The position numbers were made by a program, and so were the translations under genes. 64,000 nucleotides of DNA from Hyphomicrobiales bacterium (GTDB taxonomy: Bacteria > Pseudomonadota > Alphaproteobacteria > Rhizobiales > Kaistiaceae), in the NCBI GenBank assembly GCA_017305635.1, contig JAFKKF010000017.1, forward strand, positions 51,525 to 115,524. The letters are read 5' to 3'. Positions 18,686 through 27,817 of the stretch are shown in pieces. A model generated the notes under the pieces. That model had not been told where the DNA came from. It ran no database searches and saw only the letters and a list, made by a program, of their open reading frames with translations. Within the stretch, counting starts at the first letter, position 1. Each line of letters opens with the position of its first letter.

Positions 18686-20584
18686 TCAGCTCCGCAGGTA
18701 GCCGCCGTCGCGCAGGAAGGCGATGACCTGGTCGGCGAGGGCTTCCGGCTCGGCCGAGCCGGCCTCGAGATGGATGTCGGGGGCGAGCGGCGCCTCGTAG
18801 GGCGAGGAGATGCCGGTGAAATTCCTGATCTCGCCGGCCCGCGCCTTGCGGTAAAGGCCCTTCGGGTCGCGCGCCTCGGCGACTTCCAGCGGCACGTCGA
18901 CGAAGATCTCCACGAACTCGCCCCGGCCGACCAGGTCGCGCGCCATGTCGCGTTCCGAGCGGAAGGGCGAGATGAAGGAGACGAGCACGATCAGCCCGGC
19001 ATCGACGAAGAGCTTGGCCGCCTCGCCGACGCGGCGGATGTTCTCGACGCGATCGGCGTCGGTGAAGCCGAGGTCGCGATTGAGGCCATGGCGGACATTG
19101 TCGCCGTCGAGCAGGTAGGTGTGCCGGCCGGCGAGGTGGAGCTTCTTCTCGACGAGGTTGGCGACGGTCGACTTGCCGGCGCCGGAGAGGCCGGTGAACC
19201 AGAGGATGCAGGGACGCTGGCCCTTGGCATCGGCGCGGGCGCGCTTGTCGACGTCGAGCGCCTGCCAGTGGATGTTGGTGGCGCGCCGTAGGCCGAAGCG
19301 GATCATGCCGGCGGCGACGGTGGCATTGGTGAAGCGGTCGATGAGGATGAAGGAGCCGGTGGTACGGTTGACCTCGTAGGGGTCGAAGGCGATCGGCTCG
19401 GAAAGCGAGAGGTTGACGAGACCGATGTCGTTCAGCGCCAGGGTCTTCGCCGCGAGCGGCTTGAAGGTCTCGATGTCGACATGGTGCTTCAGCTCGCTGA
19501 CCGAGGCGCCGACGGTGCGCGTGCCGCATTTCAGGAGATAGGAGCGGCCGGGCAGAAGCGGCTCCTCGCCCATCCAGATGAGGTGGGCGGCAATCTGGTC
19601 GGAGACCTCCGGGCGATGGCCGGGCGCGACGAGCACGTCGCCGCGGCTGGCATCGAGCTCGCGGTCGAGGGTGAGGGTGACCGAGGCGCCGGCCTCCGCC
19701 GAGGGAAGATCGCCGTCCATGGTGACGATGCGGACGACATGCGCCGCCTGGCCGGTGCGGGCCACGAGCACTCCGTCGCCGGGACGAAGCGCCCCCGCCG
19801 CGACGGTGCCGGCATAGCCGCGGAAGGTCGCGTCCGGCCGGTTGACCCATTGCACAGGGAAGCGAAGCGGCTGCGCGGCCTCTTCCGAGGTGACGTCGAT
19901 CTCCTCGAGATAGCCGATCAGCGAGGGACCGTCATACCAGGGCGTGCGCGGGCTCGGCGCAATGACGTTGTCGCCGTCGCGGGCGGAGATGGGGATGGCC
20001 GCAACCGAGCGGAAGCCGAAGGGCGCGACCGCCTCCTCGAAGGCGAGCGCGATCTCGTTGAAGCGGTGCCGGTCGAAGCCGACGAGGTCGATCTTGTTGA
20101 CCGCAAGCACGACGTGACGGATGCCGAGGAGCGAGACGATGTAGGCGTGGCGGCGGGTCTGGGTGAGGATGCCCTGGCTCGCATCGACCAGCAGGATGGC
20201 GAGGTCGGCGGTGGAGGCGCCGGTCGCCATGTTGCGGGTGTACTGCTCGTGGCCGGGCGTGTCGGCGACGATGAAACGGCGGCGGTCGGTCGCGAAGTAG
20301 CGATAGGCGACGTCGATGGTGATGCCCTGCTCGCGCTCGGCGACGAGGCCGTCGACCAGCAGGGCGAAATCGATCGTCTCGCCGGTCGTGCCGTAGCGGC
20401 GGGAATCGCGCTCGAGCGCCGACAGCTGGTCGTCGAAGAGACGCTTGGTGTCGTGGAGCAGCCGGCCGATGAGCGTCGACTTGCCGTCATCGACGCTGCC
20501 GCAGGTGAGGAAGCGGAGAAGCGTCTTCTCCCCGGGATGCGCGACGGGCGCGCCGGCGGCTTCCGCTGCAACGCCATGGGCCAT
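18686..20584 (-). CDS. cysNC: Bifunctional sulfate adenylyltransferase subunit 1 / APS kinase
   Basis: The 632-residue protein fuses the GTPase subunit of ATP sulfurylase (CysN, residues about 15-440) to APS kinase (CysC, about 455-632), an arrangement also called NodQ in rhizobia. CysN has the P-loop [26 protein letters not shown] and NKIDL. CysC has [14 protein letters not shown] and [12 protein letters not shown]. Together with CysD it converts sulfate to APS and then PAPS. Its ATG shares a base with the cysD stop (TGATG), so translation is coupled. Confidence 0.97.
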   Translation of the reverse strand: MAHGVAAEAAGAPVAHPGEKTLLRFLTCGSVDDGKSTLIGRLLHDTKRLFDDQLSALERDSRRYGTTGETIDFALLVDGLVAEREQGITIDVAYRYFATDRRRFIVADTPGHEQYTRNMATGASTADLAILLVDASQGILTQTRRHAYIVSLLGIRHVVLAVNKIDLVGFDRHRFNEIALAFEEAVAPFGFRSVAAIPISARDGDNVIAPSPRTPWYDGPSLIGYLEEIDVTSEEAAQPLRFPVQWVNRPDATFRGYAGTVAAGALRPGDGVLVARTGQAAHVVRIVTMDGDLPSAEAGASVTLTLDRELDASRGDVLVAPGHRPEVSDQIAAHLIWMGEEPLLPGRSYLLKCGTRTVGASVSELKHHVDIETFKPLAAKTLALNDIGLVNLSLSEPIAFDPYEVNRTTGSFILIDRFTNATVAAGMIRFGLRRATNIHWQALDVDKRARADAKGQRPCILWFTGLSGAGKSTVANLVEKKLHLAGRHTYLLDGDNVRHGLNRDLGFTDADRVENIRRVGEAAKLFVDAGLIVLVSFISPFRSERDMARDLVGRGEFVEIFVDVPLEVAEARDPKGLYRKARAGEIRNFTGISSPYEAPLAPDIHLEAGSAEPEALADQVIAFLRDGGYLRS

Positions 20585-21492
20585 CAGAAATAGCCCTCGC
20601 GCTTCTTCAGCTCCATGGCACCGGCCTCGTCATGGTCGATGAGGCGGCCCTGGCGCTCGGACGTGGTGGCGGCGAACATTTCCGCGACGATCGCGTCGAG
20701 GGTCACGGCATCGGACTCGATGGCGGCAGTGAGCGGGTAGCACCCGAGGGTGCGGAAGCGCACAAGGCGGCGCTCGGGCACCTCGCCCGGCTGCAGGCGC
20801 ATGCGCTCGTCATCGACCATGATCCATTGGTCGCCGCGCCGTACGACCGGGCGCTCGGCGGCGAAATAGAGCGGGACGATGGGGATGTCCTCGGCGAGGA
20901 TGTACTGCCAGATATCGAGCTCGGTCCAGTTGGAGAGCGGGAAGACGCGGATCGATTCGCCCGCCTTCACGCGCGTATTGTAGAGCGACCAGAGCTCGGG
21001 ACGCTGGTTCTTCGGGTCCCAGCCGTGGCTTTCCGAGCGGAAAGAGAAGACGCGCTCCTTGGCCCGGCTCTTCTCCTCGTCGCGGCGGGCGCCGCCGAAG
21101 GCGGCATCGTAGCGGCCGGCATCGAGGGCCTGCTTCAGCGCCTCGGTCTTCATCACCTGCGTGTAGAAGGAGGAGCCGTGGTCGAAGGGATTGATGCCCT
21201 GGGCGCGCCCCTCCTCGTTGGTATGGACGCGAAGGTCGAGGCCGAAAGCTTTCGCGGTCTCGTCGCGGAAGCGGATCATCTCGCGGAACTTCCACGTCGT
21301 GTCGACATGGAGGAGCGGGAAAGGCAAAGGCGCCGGGAAGAAGGCCTTCCGCGCCAGATGGAGCATGACCGAGGAATCCTTGCCGATCGAATAGAGCATG
21401 ACCGGCCGCTCGAAGGTCGCGACCACCTCGCGCATGATGAAGATCGCCTCGGCTTCGAGGCGGCGGAGATGGGGCAGTGCTTCGCTGGGCAT
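20584..21492 (-). CDS. cysD: Sulfate adenylyltransferase subunit 2
   Basis: This 302-residue subunit of the PP-loop ATP pyrophosphatase superfamily carries out adenylyl transfer to sulfate. The PP-loop [18 protein letters not shown] is near residue 45. Further family segments are [29 protein letters not shown] and [14 protein letters not shown] chose ATG at 21492 ([17 protein letters not shown]), the family start, over the open extension to 21525. It is translated just before cysNC. Confidence 0.97.
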   Translation of the reverse strand: MPSEALPHLRRLEAEAIFIMREVVATFERPVMLYSIGKDSSVMLHLARKAFFPAPLPFPLLHVDTTWKFREMIRFRDETAKAFGLDLRVHTNEEGRAQGINPFDHGSSFYTQVMKTEALKQALDAGRYDAAFGGARRDEEKSRAKERVFSFRSESHGWDPKNQRPELWSLYNTRVKAGESIRVFPLSNWTELDIWQYILAEDIPIVPLYFAAERPVVRRGDQWIMVDDERMRLQPGEVPERRLVRFRTLGCYPLTAAIESDAVTLDAIVAEMFAATTSERQGRLIDHDEAGAMELKKREGYF

Positions 21493-21604
21493 TTCTCGAC
21501 GATCCCTTGGCGGGCTTTCAACCACAGGCGGCGGGGCGGCTCAAGCACGCCGTCACCGTTTTGAGTGGGAGATCATGGCGCGCGTCGCGCCGGAACAGCC
21601 CGTA

Positions 21605-22420
21605 TTAGAACGGCTTTGCCGGCGCGGCGAGGGCGCAGGTGCCGAGCGCGACAAACCATGGATTGCGATAGGCCTCACTCCCTTCCGCAGCGCCCGGCCC
21701 GTAGCGGAGGGGCACGCCGTCAAGCGTGAGGGTGCGGCCGCCGGCGGCGCGGAGCACCGCGTCTCCCGCCGCCGTGTCCCACTGCATGGTCGTCCCCATG
21801 CGCGGATAGAGGTCGGCGCGGCCCTCGGCGAGACAGCAGAATTTCAGGGAGGAGCCAGCGGCGACGAGGGTGCGGACCGGGTAGCGCGCGATGAAGGCGT
21901 CGGTCTCCGGCGTACGGTGCGACTTCGAGGCGACGACGTCGAGGCGCTCGGGCGCGACGCGGACGGCGAGCGGACGGCGCGCTCCTCCACCCGCCGGGAT
22001 CATCCAGGCACCCTCCCCGGCCATGCCGACGAAGGTCTCGCCGCTCGCCGGCACATGGACGACGCCGACGACCGGCACGCCGTCGCGGACGAGGGCGACG
22101 TTGACGGTGAAATCGTCCCCGCCGCGCACGAATTCCTTGGTGCCGTCGAGGGCATCGACCAGGAAGAAGGCGCCACCGACGGCGGGCACGTGACCGGCGG
22201 CACAGGCCTCCTCGGCAATGATCGGGACACCGGGCGCGGCGTCGCGGATGGCGGCGATGAGGATCGCCTCCGCCGCACGGTCGGCCTCGGTGACCGGCGT
22301 CGCATCGGCCTTGCGCTCGGCTCTATAGCCGCGACGGCGCACGTCGAGGATCGCGCGCCCGGCCGCGACGGAAGCGGTGGCGAGCGCCTCGGCGAGGCGG
22401 CAGTCAGCGGAAACGTCCAT
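21605..22420 (-). CDS. cysQ: 3'(2'),5'-bisphosphate nucleotidase CysQ
   Basis: CysQ removes the 3' phosphate from PAP/PAPS and so limits toxic build-up during sulfate assimilation. The 271-residue protein has the inositol-monophosphatase fold with metal-binding motifs PVTEADRAAE, IIAEEACA, DALDGTKEFVRG and WDTAAGDAVLRAAGG. It lies 112 bases upstream of cysD on the same strand, so the sulfur genes may share a transcript. A terminator at 22456-22477 separates it from ald. Confidence 0.95.
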   Translation of the reverse strand: MDVSADCRLAEALATASVAAGRAILDVRRRGYRAERKADATPVTEADRAAEAILIAAIRDAAPGVPIIAEEACAAGHVPAVGGAFFLVDALDGTKEFVRGGDDFTVNVALVRDGVPVVGVVHVPASGETFVGMAGEGAWMIPAGGGARRPLAVRVAPERLDVVASKSHRTPETDAFIARYPVRTLVAAGSSLKFCCLAEGRADLYPRMGTTMQWDTAAGDAVLRAAGGRTLTLDGVPLRYGPGAAEGSEAYRNPWFVALGTCALAAPAKPF

Positions 22421-22455
22421 TGCGGCGCGTTCTTAGCCCATCGCGCGGAAAAGAA

Positions 22456-22477
22456 AAGGCCCGCCGGAGCGGGCCTT
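22456..22477 (-). terminator. Intrinsic terminator of ald
   Basis: The stem AAGGCCCGC with GCGGGCCTT and a 4-base loop is followed, on the minus strand, by TTTTCTTTT. It lies 19 bases after the ald stop codon. Confidence 0.88.
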
Positions 22478-22495
22478 CCCCTATCGGCAGCCCGC

Positions 22496-23614
22496 TCAGG
22501 CGGCGAGGCCGGGGCCGTCCGGATCGGCGAAGGCGAGGCCGAGGCTCTCGGCGACCGCCTGGTGCGTGACCTTGCCGCGATGGATGTTGAGGCCGGCGCG
22601 GAGATGGGGGTCGGCGGCAAGCGCGGCGAGGCCGTGATCGGCGAGCGCGAGGCCGAAGGGCAGCGTCGCGTGGTTGAGCGCATGGCTCGAGGTCAGCGGC
22701 ACGGCGCCGGGCATGTTGGCGACGCAGTAGTGGACGATGCCATCGACGACGAAGGTGGGATCGGCATGGGTGGTGGCATGCGAGGTCTCGAAGCAGCCGC
22801 CCTGGTCGATGGCGACGTCGACGAGCACGGCGCCTTTCTTCATGCTGGCGAACTGGGCACGCGAGACGAGCTTCGGCGCCGAGGCGCCGGGAACGAGCAC
22901 GGCGCCGATGACGGCGTCGGCGGTGGCGATCTCCTCGGCAAGCGCGCCGCGGGTCGAGAAGCGGGTATGGACGCGGCCGTCGAAGAGATCGTCGAGGTAG
23001 CGGAGGCGCGGTAGCGACTTGTCGAGGATGGTGACCTCGGCACCGACGCCGATCGCGACCTTGGCGGCCTGGGTGCCGACGACGCCGCCGCCGATGACCA
23101 CGACCTTGCCGGGGGAGACGCCGGGCACGCCGCCGAGCAGCACGCCGCGGCCGCCATTCGGCTTCTGCAGGGCGGTGGCCGCAGCCTGGATCGAGAGCCG
23201 GCCGGCGACCTCGCTCATCGGGGCCAGCAACGGCAGGCCGCCATGGGAATCCGTGACGGTCTCATAGGCGACCGCGGTGACGCCGGAGGCGATGAGGCCG
23301 CGGGCCTGGTCGGGATCGGCGGCGAGATGCAGGTAGGTGAAGAGTATCTGGCCGGGGCGCAACTGGGCCCATTCCTGCGGCTGGGGCTCCTTGACCTTCA
23401 CGACCATGTCGGCTCTGGCGAAAATCTCCGCCGCGGTATCGGCAATGGCGGCGCCGGCGGCGCGATAGGCCGCATCGTCCGCATCAATACCCGCGCCTGC
23501 CTTGGTCTCGACCAGAACCTTGTGGCCGTGCGCCGTATATTCGCCGACCGCTCCGGGAGTAAGGCCCACGCGGGCCTCGCCGCTTTTGATCTCTTTTGGC
23601 ACGCCAACCAGCAT
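22496..23614 (-). CDS. ald: Alanine dehydrogenase
   Basis: This 372-residue enzyme interconverts L-alanine and pyruvate with NAD and ammonia. It starts MLVGVPKEIKSGEARVGLTP, the classic family N-terminus. The substrate-site lysine is in MVVKVKEPQPQEW, and the NAD-binding glycine motif is VVIGGGVVGTQAAKVA. It is divergent from an Lrp/AsnC regulator across 139 bases, the standard ald/ldrR-like arrangement, and ends in an intrinsic terminator. Confidence 0.97.
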   Translation of the reverse strand: MLVGVPKEIKSGEARVGLTPGAVGEYTAHGHKVLVETKAGAGIDADDAAYRAAGAAIADTAAEIFARADMVVKVKEPQPQEWAQLRPGQILFTYLHLAADPDQARGLIASGVTAVAYETVTDSHGGLPLLAPMSEVAGRLSIQAAATALQKPNGGRGVLLGGVPGVSPGKVVVIGGGVVGTQAAKVAIGVGAEVTILDKSLPRLRYLDDLFDGRVHTRFSTRGALAEEIATADAVIGAVLVPGASAPKLVSRAQFASMKKGAVLVDVAIDQGGCFETSHATTHADPTFVVDGIVHYCVANMPGAVPLTSSHALNHATLPFGLALADHGLAALAADPHLRAGLNIHRGKVTHQAVAESLGLAFADPDGPGLAA

Positions 23615-23753
23615 GACTACCTCCTTGGTGCGACAGAGCCACTGGAATGGACAAGAATACTCCTCCTTCCGCGGTGTTTCCGTGCGTTCCCGCTTGTTCG
23701 CAACGCGATCTGCGCAGTATTATCAGCCACTCTCGCTGGAATTCGGTGTTTTC

Positions 23754-24212
23754 GTGCAACTGGATACATTCGATCGCAAGATAGCTGCCGTGCTCGCCGA
23801 GGAAGGCCGGCTGCCGACGGTGGAGCTTGCCGCCCGCGTCGGCCTGTCGCCTTCGGCCTGCACGCGACGGATACAGAGCCTCGAGGCGGAAGGCGTGATC
23901 CAGGGCTATCGTGCGCTGATCGACCGGGACGCGCTCGGCCTCGGCATCAATATCTTCGTGGAGATCACGCTGGAGCGGCAGAACGACGACGCGCTGCGCG
24001 CCTTCGAGACGGCGCTGGCGGAATGCCCGAACGTGCTCTCGTGCCACCTGATGTCGGGGGCGAGCGACTACCTGATCCATATCGTGGCGCGCGACCTCTC
24101 GGATTTCGAGCGGCTGCATGCCAATGTGCTCGGGCACCTGCCGGGCGTGTCCCGGATCGAATCCAAGTTCTCGCTCCGCGAAGTCATAGACCGACCCCTG
24201 GCGCCCATCTGA
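23754..24212 (+). CDS. Lrp/AsnC-family regulator, probable regulator of ald
   Basis: This 152-residue protein has the Lrp N-terminal helix-turn-helix (LDTFDRKIAAVLAEEGRLPTV split by GLSPSACTRRIQSLEAEG) and a C-terminal ligand-sensing RAM domain (IFVEITLE, VLSCHLMSGASDYLIHIV). GTG at 23754 gives the usual length and places VQLDTFDRK at the N-terminus; the upstream open frame has no homology. Such regulators next to ald usually activate it in response to alanine or another amino acid (inference). Its stop overlaps the next start (TGATG). Confidence 0.92.
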   Translation: MQLDTFDRKIAAVLAEEGRLPTVELAARVGLSPSACTRRIQSLEAEGVIQGYRALIDRDALGLGINIFVEITLERQNDDALRAFETALAECPNVLSCHLMSGASDYLIHIVARDLSDFERLHANVLGHLPGVSRIESKFSLREVIDRPLAPI

Positions 24213-25387
24213 TGAAGCATTTCGACGTCGTGATCGTGGGGGGCGCCGTGCATGGTGCCTCCGCCGCCTACCATCTTGCCGCGAGCCCCGACTTCGACGG
24301 AACCGTCTGCCTGATCGAGAAGGACCCGACCTTCCAGCGGGCGGCGACGGCGCTCTCGGCCGGCTCGATCCGCCAGCAGTTCTCGACCGCCATCAACATC
24401 GAGATATCGCTCTTCGGCGTCCGGTTCCTCCGCGACGTTGGCACCATCCTCGAAGTGGAGGGCGACCGGCCGACGATCGGGCTGCACGAAGGCGGCTACC
24501 TCTTCCTCGCGACAGATGCCGGCGCGGCGGTGCTCGCCGGGAACCACGCGCTCCAGAGGAAACTCGGCGCGGACATAGACCATCTCGATCCGGCCGGGCT
24601 GAAGGCGCGTTTCCCCTGGCTGTCGACCGACGAGATAGTCGCCGGCTGCCACGGCAACACGGGCGAAGGCTGGTTCGACGGCTACGGGCTGATGCAGGCG
24701 TTCCGGAAGAAGGCGAAGTCGCTCGGCGCGGAGCTGATGACCGGCGAGGTCGCGCGCATCGATCGCGACGGCGGACGAGCGACCGGAGTGACGCTTGCCG
24801 ACGGGACGCGGATCGGCGCCGGCACGGTGATCGTGACCGCCGGTCCGGGCACGGTGCCGCTGCTTGCCAACGTGGGCGTGGCTCTCCCCGTCGAGCCGCG
24901 CAAGCGCCTGGTCTTCACCTTCTCCTGCCGCGAGAAGCTCCCGCGCTTTCCCCTCCTCATCGACCCGACGGGCATCTATGTGCGGCCGGAGGGCGAGATG
25001 TATCTTTGCGGCGGCGCGCCTTCGCCCGACGATGATCCGTTCGCCACCGATTTCGAGGTCGAGCACGGGTTCTTCGAGGAGGTGCTGTGGCCGGTGCTCG
25101 CCACCCGCGTGCCGGCCTTCGAGGCGATCCGGCCGGGGCGAAGCTGGGCCGGGCACTACGACATGAACCTCTTCGACCACAATGCCATCGTCGGGCCGGT
25201 GCCGGAGACGAGCGGGCTCCTCATCGCCGTCGGCTTCTCGGGGCATGGGCTCCAGCAATCGCCGGCCGTCGGACGCGGGCTGGCGGAGCTTGTCGCCCAT
25301 GGCGCCTATCGCAGCCTCGACCTTTCGCCGCTCGGCTATGGACGGATCGCGCGGGGCGAGGCGCTCAACGAGAAGAACGTGGTGTAG
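24212..25387 (+). CDS. FAD-dependent oxidoreductase (DAO family)
   Basis: This 391-residue flavoenzyme belongs to the glycine oxidase/D-amino acid oxidase superfamily. The FAD-binding Rossmann motif is at the N-terminus (DVVIVGGAVHGASAAYHL). RAATALSAGSIRQQFS follows, a segment common in secondary-amine oxidases and dehydrogenases. Near the C-terminus are PGRSWAGHYDMNLFDHN and AVGFSGHGLQQSPAVGRG. The substrate is probably an amino acid or N-methyl amino acid. Its ATG overlaps the lrp-type stop, which couples it to the regulator, and ald lies on the other side. Confidence 0.88.
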   Translation: MKHFDVVIVGGAVHGASAAYHLAASPDFDGTVCLIEKDPTFQRAATALSAGSIRQQFSTAINIEISLFGVRFLRDVGTILEVEGDRPTIGLHEGGYLFLATDAGAAVLAGNHALQRKLGADIDHLDPAGLKARFPWLSTDEIVAGCHGNTGEGWFDGYGLMQAFRKKAKSLGAELMTGEVARIDRDGGRATGVTLADGTRIGAGTVIVTAGPGTVPLLANVGVALPVEPRKRLVFTFSCREKLPRFPLLIDPTGIYVRPEGEMYLCGGAPSPDDDPFATDFEVEHGFFEEVLWPVLATRVPAFEAIRPGRSWAGHYDMNLFDHNAIVGPVPETSGLLIAVGFSGHGLQQSPAVGRGLAELVAHGAYRSLDLSPLGYGRIARGEALNEKNVV

Positions 25388-25400
25388 GGCGCGTCCTTCA

Positions 25401-25540
25401 CGCGGCCCCTCCACCATGCTTCGCATGGTCCCCCTCCCCCGCTCCGCAGGGGAGGAACCAGGTCGCGCGTTTGATGAAGGGAGGTTCCTCCCCGTTTACG
25501 GGGGAGGGGGACCGGCGAAGCCGGTGGAGGGGGCGCCGGT
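25401..25540. repeat. Inverted pair of family B repeats
   Basis: One copy in plus orientation (CCCCTCCACCATGCTTCGCA onward to GGGGAGGAACC) is followed by an inverted copy (GGTTCCTCCCC to CCGGTGGAGGGGGCGCC), with about 22 bases between. The pair lies between convergent genes and could fold into one long hairpin. The same paired form occurs at 32918-33053. Confidence 0.85.
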
Positions 25541-25562
25541 TCCCGCAGGAGCAGAAGACAAA

Positions 25563-25584
25563 ACGGGCGCCCGAGGGCGCCCGT
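25563..25584 (-). terminator. Intrinsic terminator of the pyrimidine-locus ABC operon
   Basis: The stem ACGGGCGCCC with GGGCGCCCGT is followed on the minus strand by TTTTGTCTTC. It lies 24 bases after the stop codon of the substrate-binding protein gene. Confidence 0.85.
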
Positions 25585-25608
25585 TCCGTTCATGCGAGGA
25601 GCGCAAGG

Positions 25609-26598
25609 CTACTGCTTGAAGCCCGCGGCGTCGGTGACGTCGTGGGTCCAGGCGCCTTCCGGCTGCTTGGTGATGATCTTCTGGTCGAGGACCATCTTGG
25701 CCGTGCGGTCGAAGGCGGCCGGGTCGAGGACGCCGTTGGAGCCCTCGGTCAGCTTGTCGACTTCCTTGATCATGTACTGCTGGTGGGCAAGCGTCTGGGC
25801 GCCGGTATCGTCGTTGTTGATGACGATCTGCGCGGCCTCTTCGGGATGCTCGCGGGCATAGTCCCAGCCCTTCATCGAGGCCTTCACGAAGCGCGTCATC
25901 TTGTCGAAGAAGGCCTTGTCCTTGAGCTTGTCCTCGAGGACGTAGAGGCCGTCCTCGAGCATGTCGTTGCCCATCTCGGTGTAGTTGAAGACGGTGAGGT
26001 CATCGAGCTTGAAGCCGGCATCGAGGGCCTGGCCGAGCTCGTTGTAGGTCATGACCGAGATGCAGTCGGCCTGCTTCTGGATGAGCGGCTGGACATCGAA
26101 GCTCTGCTTGATGACCGTGACGCCGTCAGCGCCGCCTTCGGTCGGCATGCCGATCTTGTTCATCCAGGCGTAGAACGGGTATTCGTTGCCGAAGAACCAG
26201 ACGCCGAGGGTCTTGCCCTTGAAGTCGGCCTCCTTGGTGATGCCGGTCGACTTCGGGCAGATCATCAGGAGACCGGACTTCTTGTAGGGCTGGGCAATGT
26301 TGACCAGCGGCACGCCCTTCTCGCGGGCGGAGAGCGCGGCGGCCATCCAGTCGACGATGACGTCGGCGCCGCCGCCGGCGATCACCTGCTCGGGGGCGAT
26401 GTCGGGGCCGCCGGGCTTGATGGTGACGTCGAGGTTCTCGTCGGTGTAGAAGCCCTTGTCCTTGGCGACGTAGTAGCCGGCGAACTGAGCCTGCGTCACC
26501 CATTTCAGCTGCAGCGTCACGGGGTCGGCCGCCGAAGCCGAGCCCATGCCCAGCCCAAGCGCCGCCGCCGCAACCAGTCCAATCATCGCTTTCTTCAT
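25609..26598 (-). CDS. NMT1/THI5-like ABC transporter substrate-binding protein
   Basis: This 329-residue periplasmic protein has a Sec signal peptide (MKKAMIGLVAAAALGLGMGS, cleaved after SASA). The mature NMT1-type domain has VTLQLKWVTQAQFAGYYVA and GGADVIVDWMAAALSAR. Members bind pyrimidine-like or other heterocyclic ligands. It is the last gene of an operon with two permeases, an ATPase and dihydropyrimidinase, so a pyrimidine or dihydropyrimidine ligand is likely (inference). I chose ATG at 26598 because the signal peptide begins there. Confidence 0.9.
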   Translation of the reverse strand: MKKAMIGLVAAAALGLGMGSASAADPVTLQLKWVTQAQFAGYYVAKDKGFYTDENLDVTIKPGGPDIAPEQVIAGGGADVIVDWMAAALSAREKGVPLVNIAQPYKKSGLLMICPKSTGITKEADFKGKTLGVWFFGNEYPFYAWMNKIGMPTEGGADGVTVIKQSFDVQPLIQKQADCISVMTYNELGQALDAGFKLDDLTVFNYTEMGNDMLEDGLYVLEDKLKDKAFFDKMTRFVKASMKGWDYAREHPEEAAQIVINNDDTGAQTLAHQQYMIKEVDKLTEGSNGVLDPAAFDRTAKMVLDQKIITKQPEGAWTHDVTDAAGFKQ

Positions 26599-26623
26599 GT
26601 ACCTCTCCCTGTGAGGTGGTTGT

Positions 26624-27817
26624 TCACGTCCGGAAGGACGGATGCCAGAAGGTGCATGCGCGCTCGATGAGCGCCATGACGCCATAGAATACGGAGCCGG
26701 CTAAGGCCGCAACCGCGATTTCCGCCCACACCATGTCGATCGACATGCGGCCGACCTCGGTCGAGATGCGGAAGCCCATGCCGACGATCGGCGTGCCGAA
26801 GAACTCGGCGACGATGGCGCCGATGAGGGCAAGGGTGGTGTTGATCTTGAGGCCGTTGAAAATGAAGGGGAGCGCGGCCGGAAGCCGCAGCTTGAAGAGG
26901 GTTTGCCCATGGCTGGCGGCATAGGTGCGCATCAGGTCGCGCTGGATGCGGTCGGCGGCATCGAGCCCGGCGAGCGTGTTCACCAGCATGGGGAAGAAGG
27001 TCATGATGGCGACGACCGCCGCCTTGGACGGCCAGTCGAAGCCGAACCACATGACCATGATCGGCGCGATGCCGATGATCGGCAGCGCCGAGACAAGGTT
27101 GCCGATGGGGAGCAGGCCGCGCTTCAGGAAGGGGATCCGGTCGACGAGCAGGGCGAAGAGGAAGCCCGCCCCCGAACCGATGGCGAAGCCGGCGATCACG
27201 GCCTTGAGGAAGGTCTGCCGGAAATCGGCCCAGAGGGTCGGCAGCGAGGCGGCGATGCGCGCACCGATCGCCGAGGGCGGCGGGAGGAGGACCGGAGGCA
27301 CGCCAAGCGCGCGGGTCACCACCTCCCAGAGGAAAAGCAGCCAGATCCCGAAGAGCGCCGGAACGAGGATGCGGAGGAGGAGCGAGCCGAGCCGGCCGCC
27401 GGCGCGAAGCAGCGACAGGCGCGTGACGAGCAGCCAGGCAAGCAGCCAGACGGCGAGGAAGAGGCCCCAGAAGCCGGCCGTGTCGGCAAGGAAGGTGCCG
27501 AAGCCGACCGGACCGCTGCCATCGGCGGGACGCTGGCCGAAGGTCCAGGCCGGTGCCGCGGCGGCGAAGCGCGGCAGGAAGAGGTAGATATAGGCGGCGC
27601 CGGCATGGGCGCCGATGAAGAGCGCCTCGATGCTCGCCTCCCGGCCCGCCGGCCAGACGGCGAAGATGGCGGCAAGGCCGACCGTCCAGACGACGAGGAA
27701 GCCGGCAAGCCCGTCGTCGACGAGGAATATGGTCGAGCGGCCGTCGGCGAGCGGCAGGGCGACCGCCGCGACGACCGCGACGAGGGCCAGCAGCGCCTGC
27801 CAGGACGGGCGGCTCAT
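26624..27817 (-). CDS. ABC transporter permease with an extra N-terminal membrane region
   Basis: The C-terminal 250 residues form a normal SsuC/TauC-type permease, with the coupling loop MRTYAASHGQTLFKLRLPAA. It is unusually long (397 residues). The first 150 residues carry about four additional hydrophobic helices (residues 8-25, 32-55, 65-82 and 115-135) before the usual WLLFLWEVVTRALGVPPVLL. The start overlaps the preceding permease stop as ATGA. It pairs with the other permease and the NMT1-type binding protein. Confidence 0.9.
   Translation of the reverse strand: MSRPSWQALLALVAVVAAVALPLADGRSTIFLVDDGLAGFLVVWTVGLAAIFAVWPAGREASIEALFIGAHAGAAYIYLFLPRFAAAAPAWTFGQRPADGSGPVGFGTFLADTAGFWGLFLAVWLLAWLLVTRLSLLRAGGRLGSLLLRILVPALFGIWLLFLWEVVTRALGVPPVLLPPPSAIGARIAASLPTLWADFRQTFLKAVIAGFAIGSGAGFLFALLVDRIPFLKRGLLPIGNLVSALPIIGIAPIMVMWFGFDWPSKAAVVAIMTFFPMLVNTLAGLDAADRIQRDLMRTYAASHGQTLFKLRLPAALPFIFNGLKINTTLALIGAIVAEFFGTPIVGMGFRISTEVGRMSIDMVWAEIAVAALAGSVFYGVMALIERACTFWHPSFRT

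Noticed and set aside
24068..25426. A 452-codon minus-strand frame
   Set aside because: It is antisense to the Lrp-type regulator and FAD oxidoreductase genes and shows no family motif.
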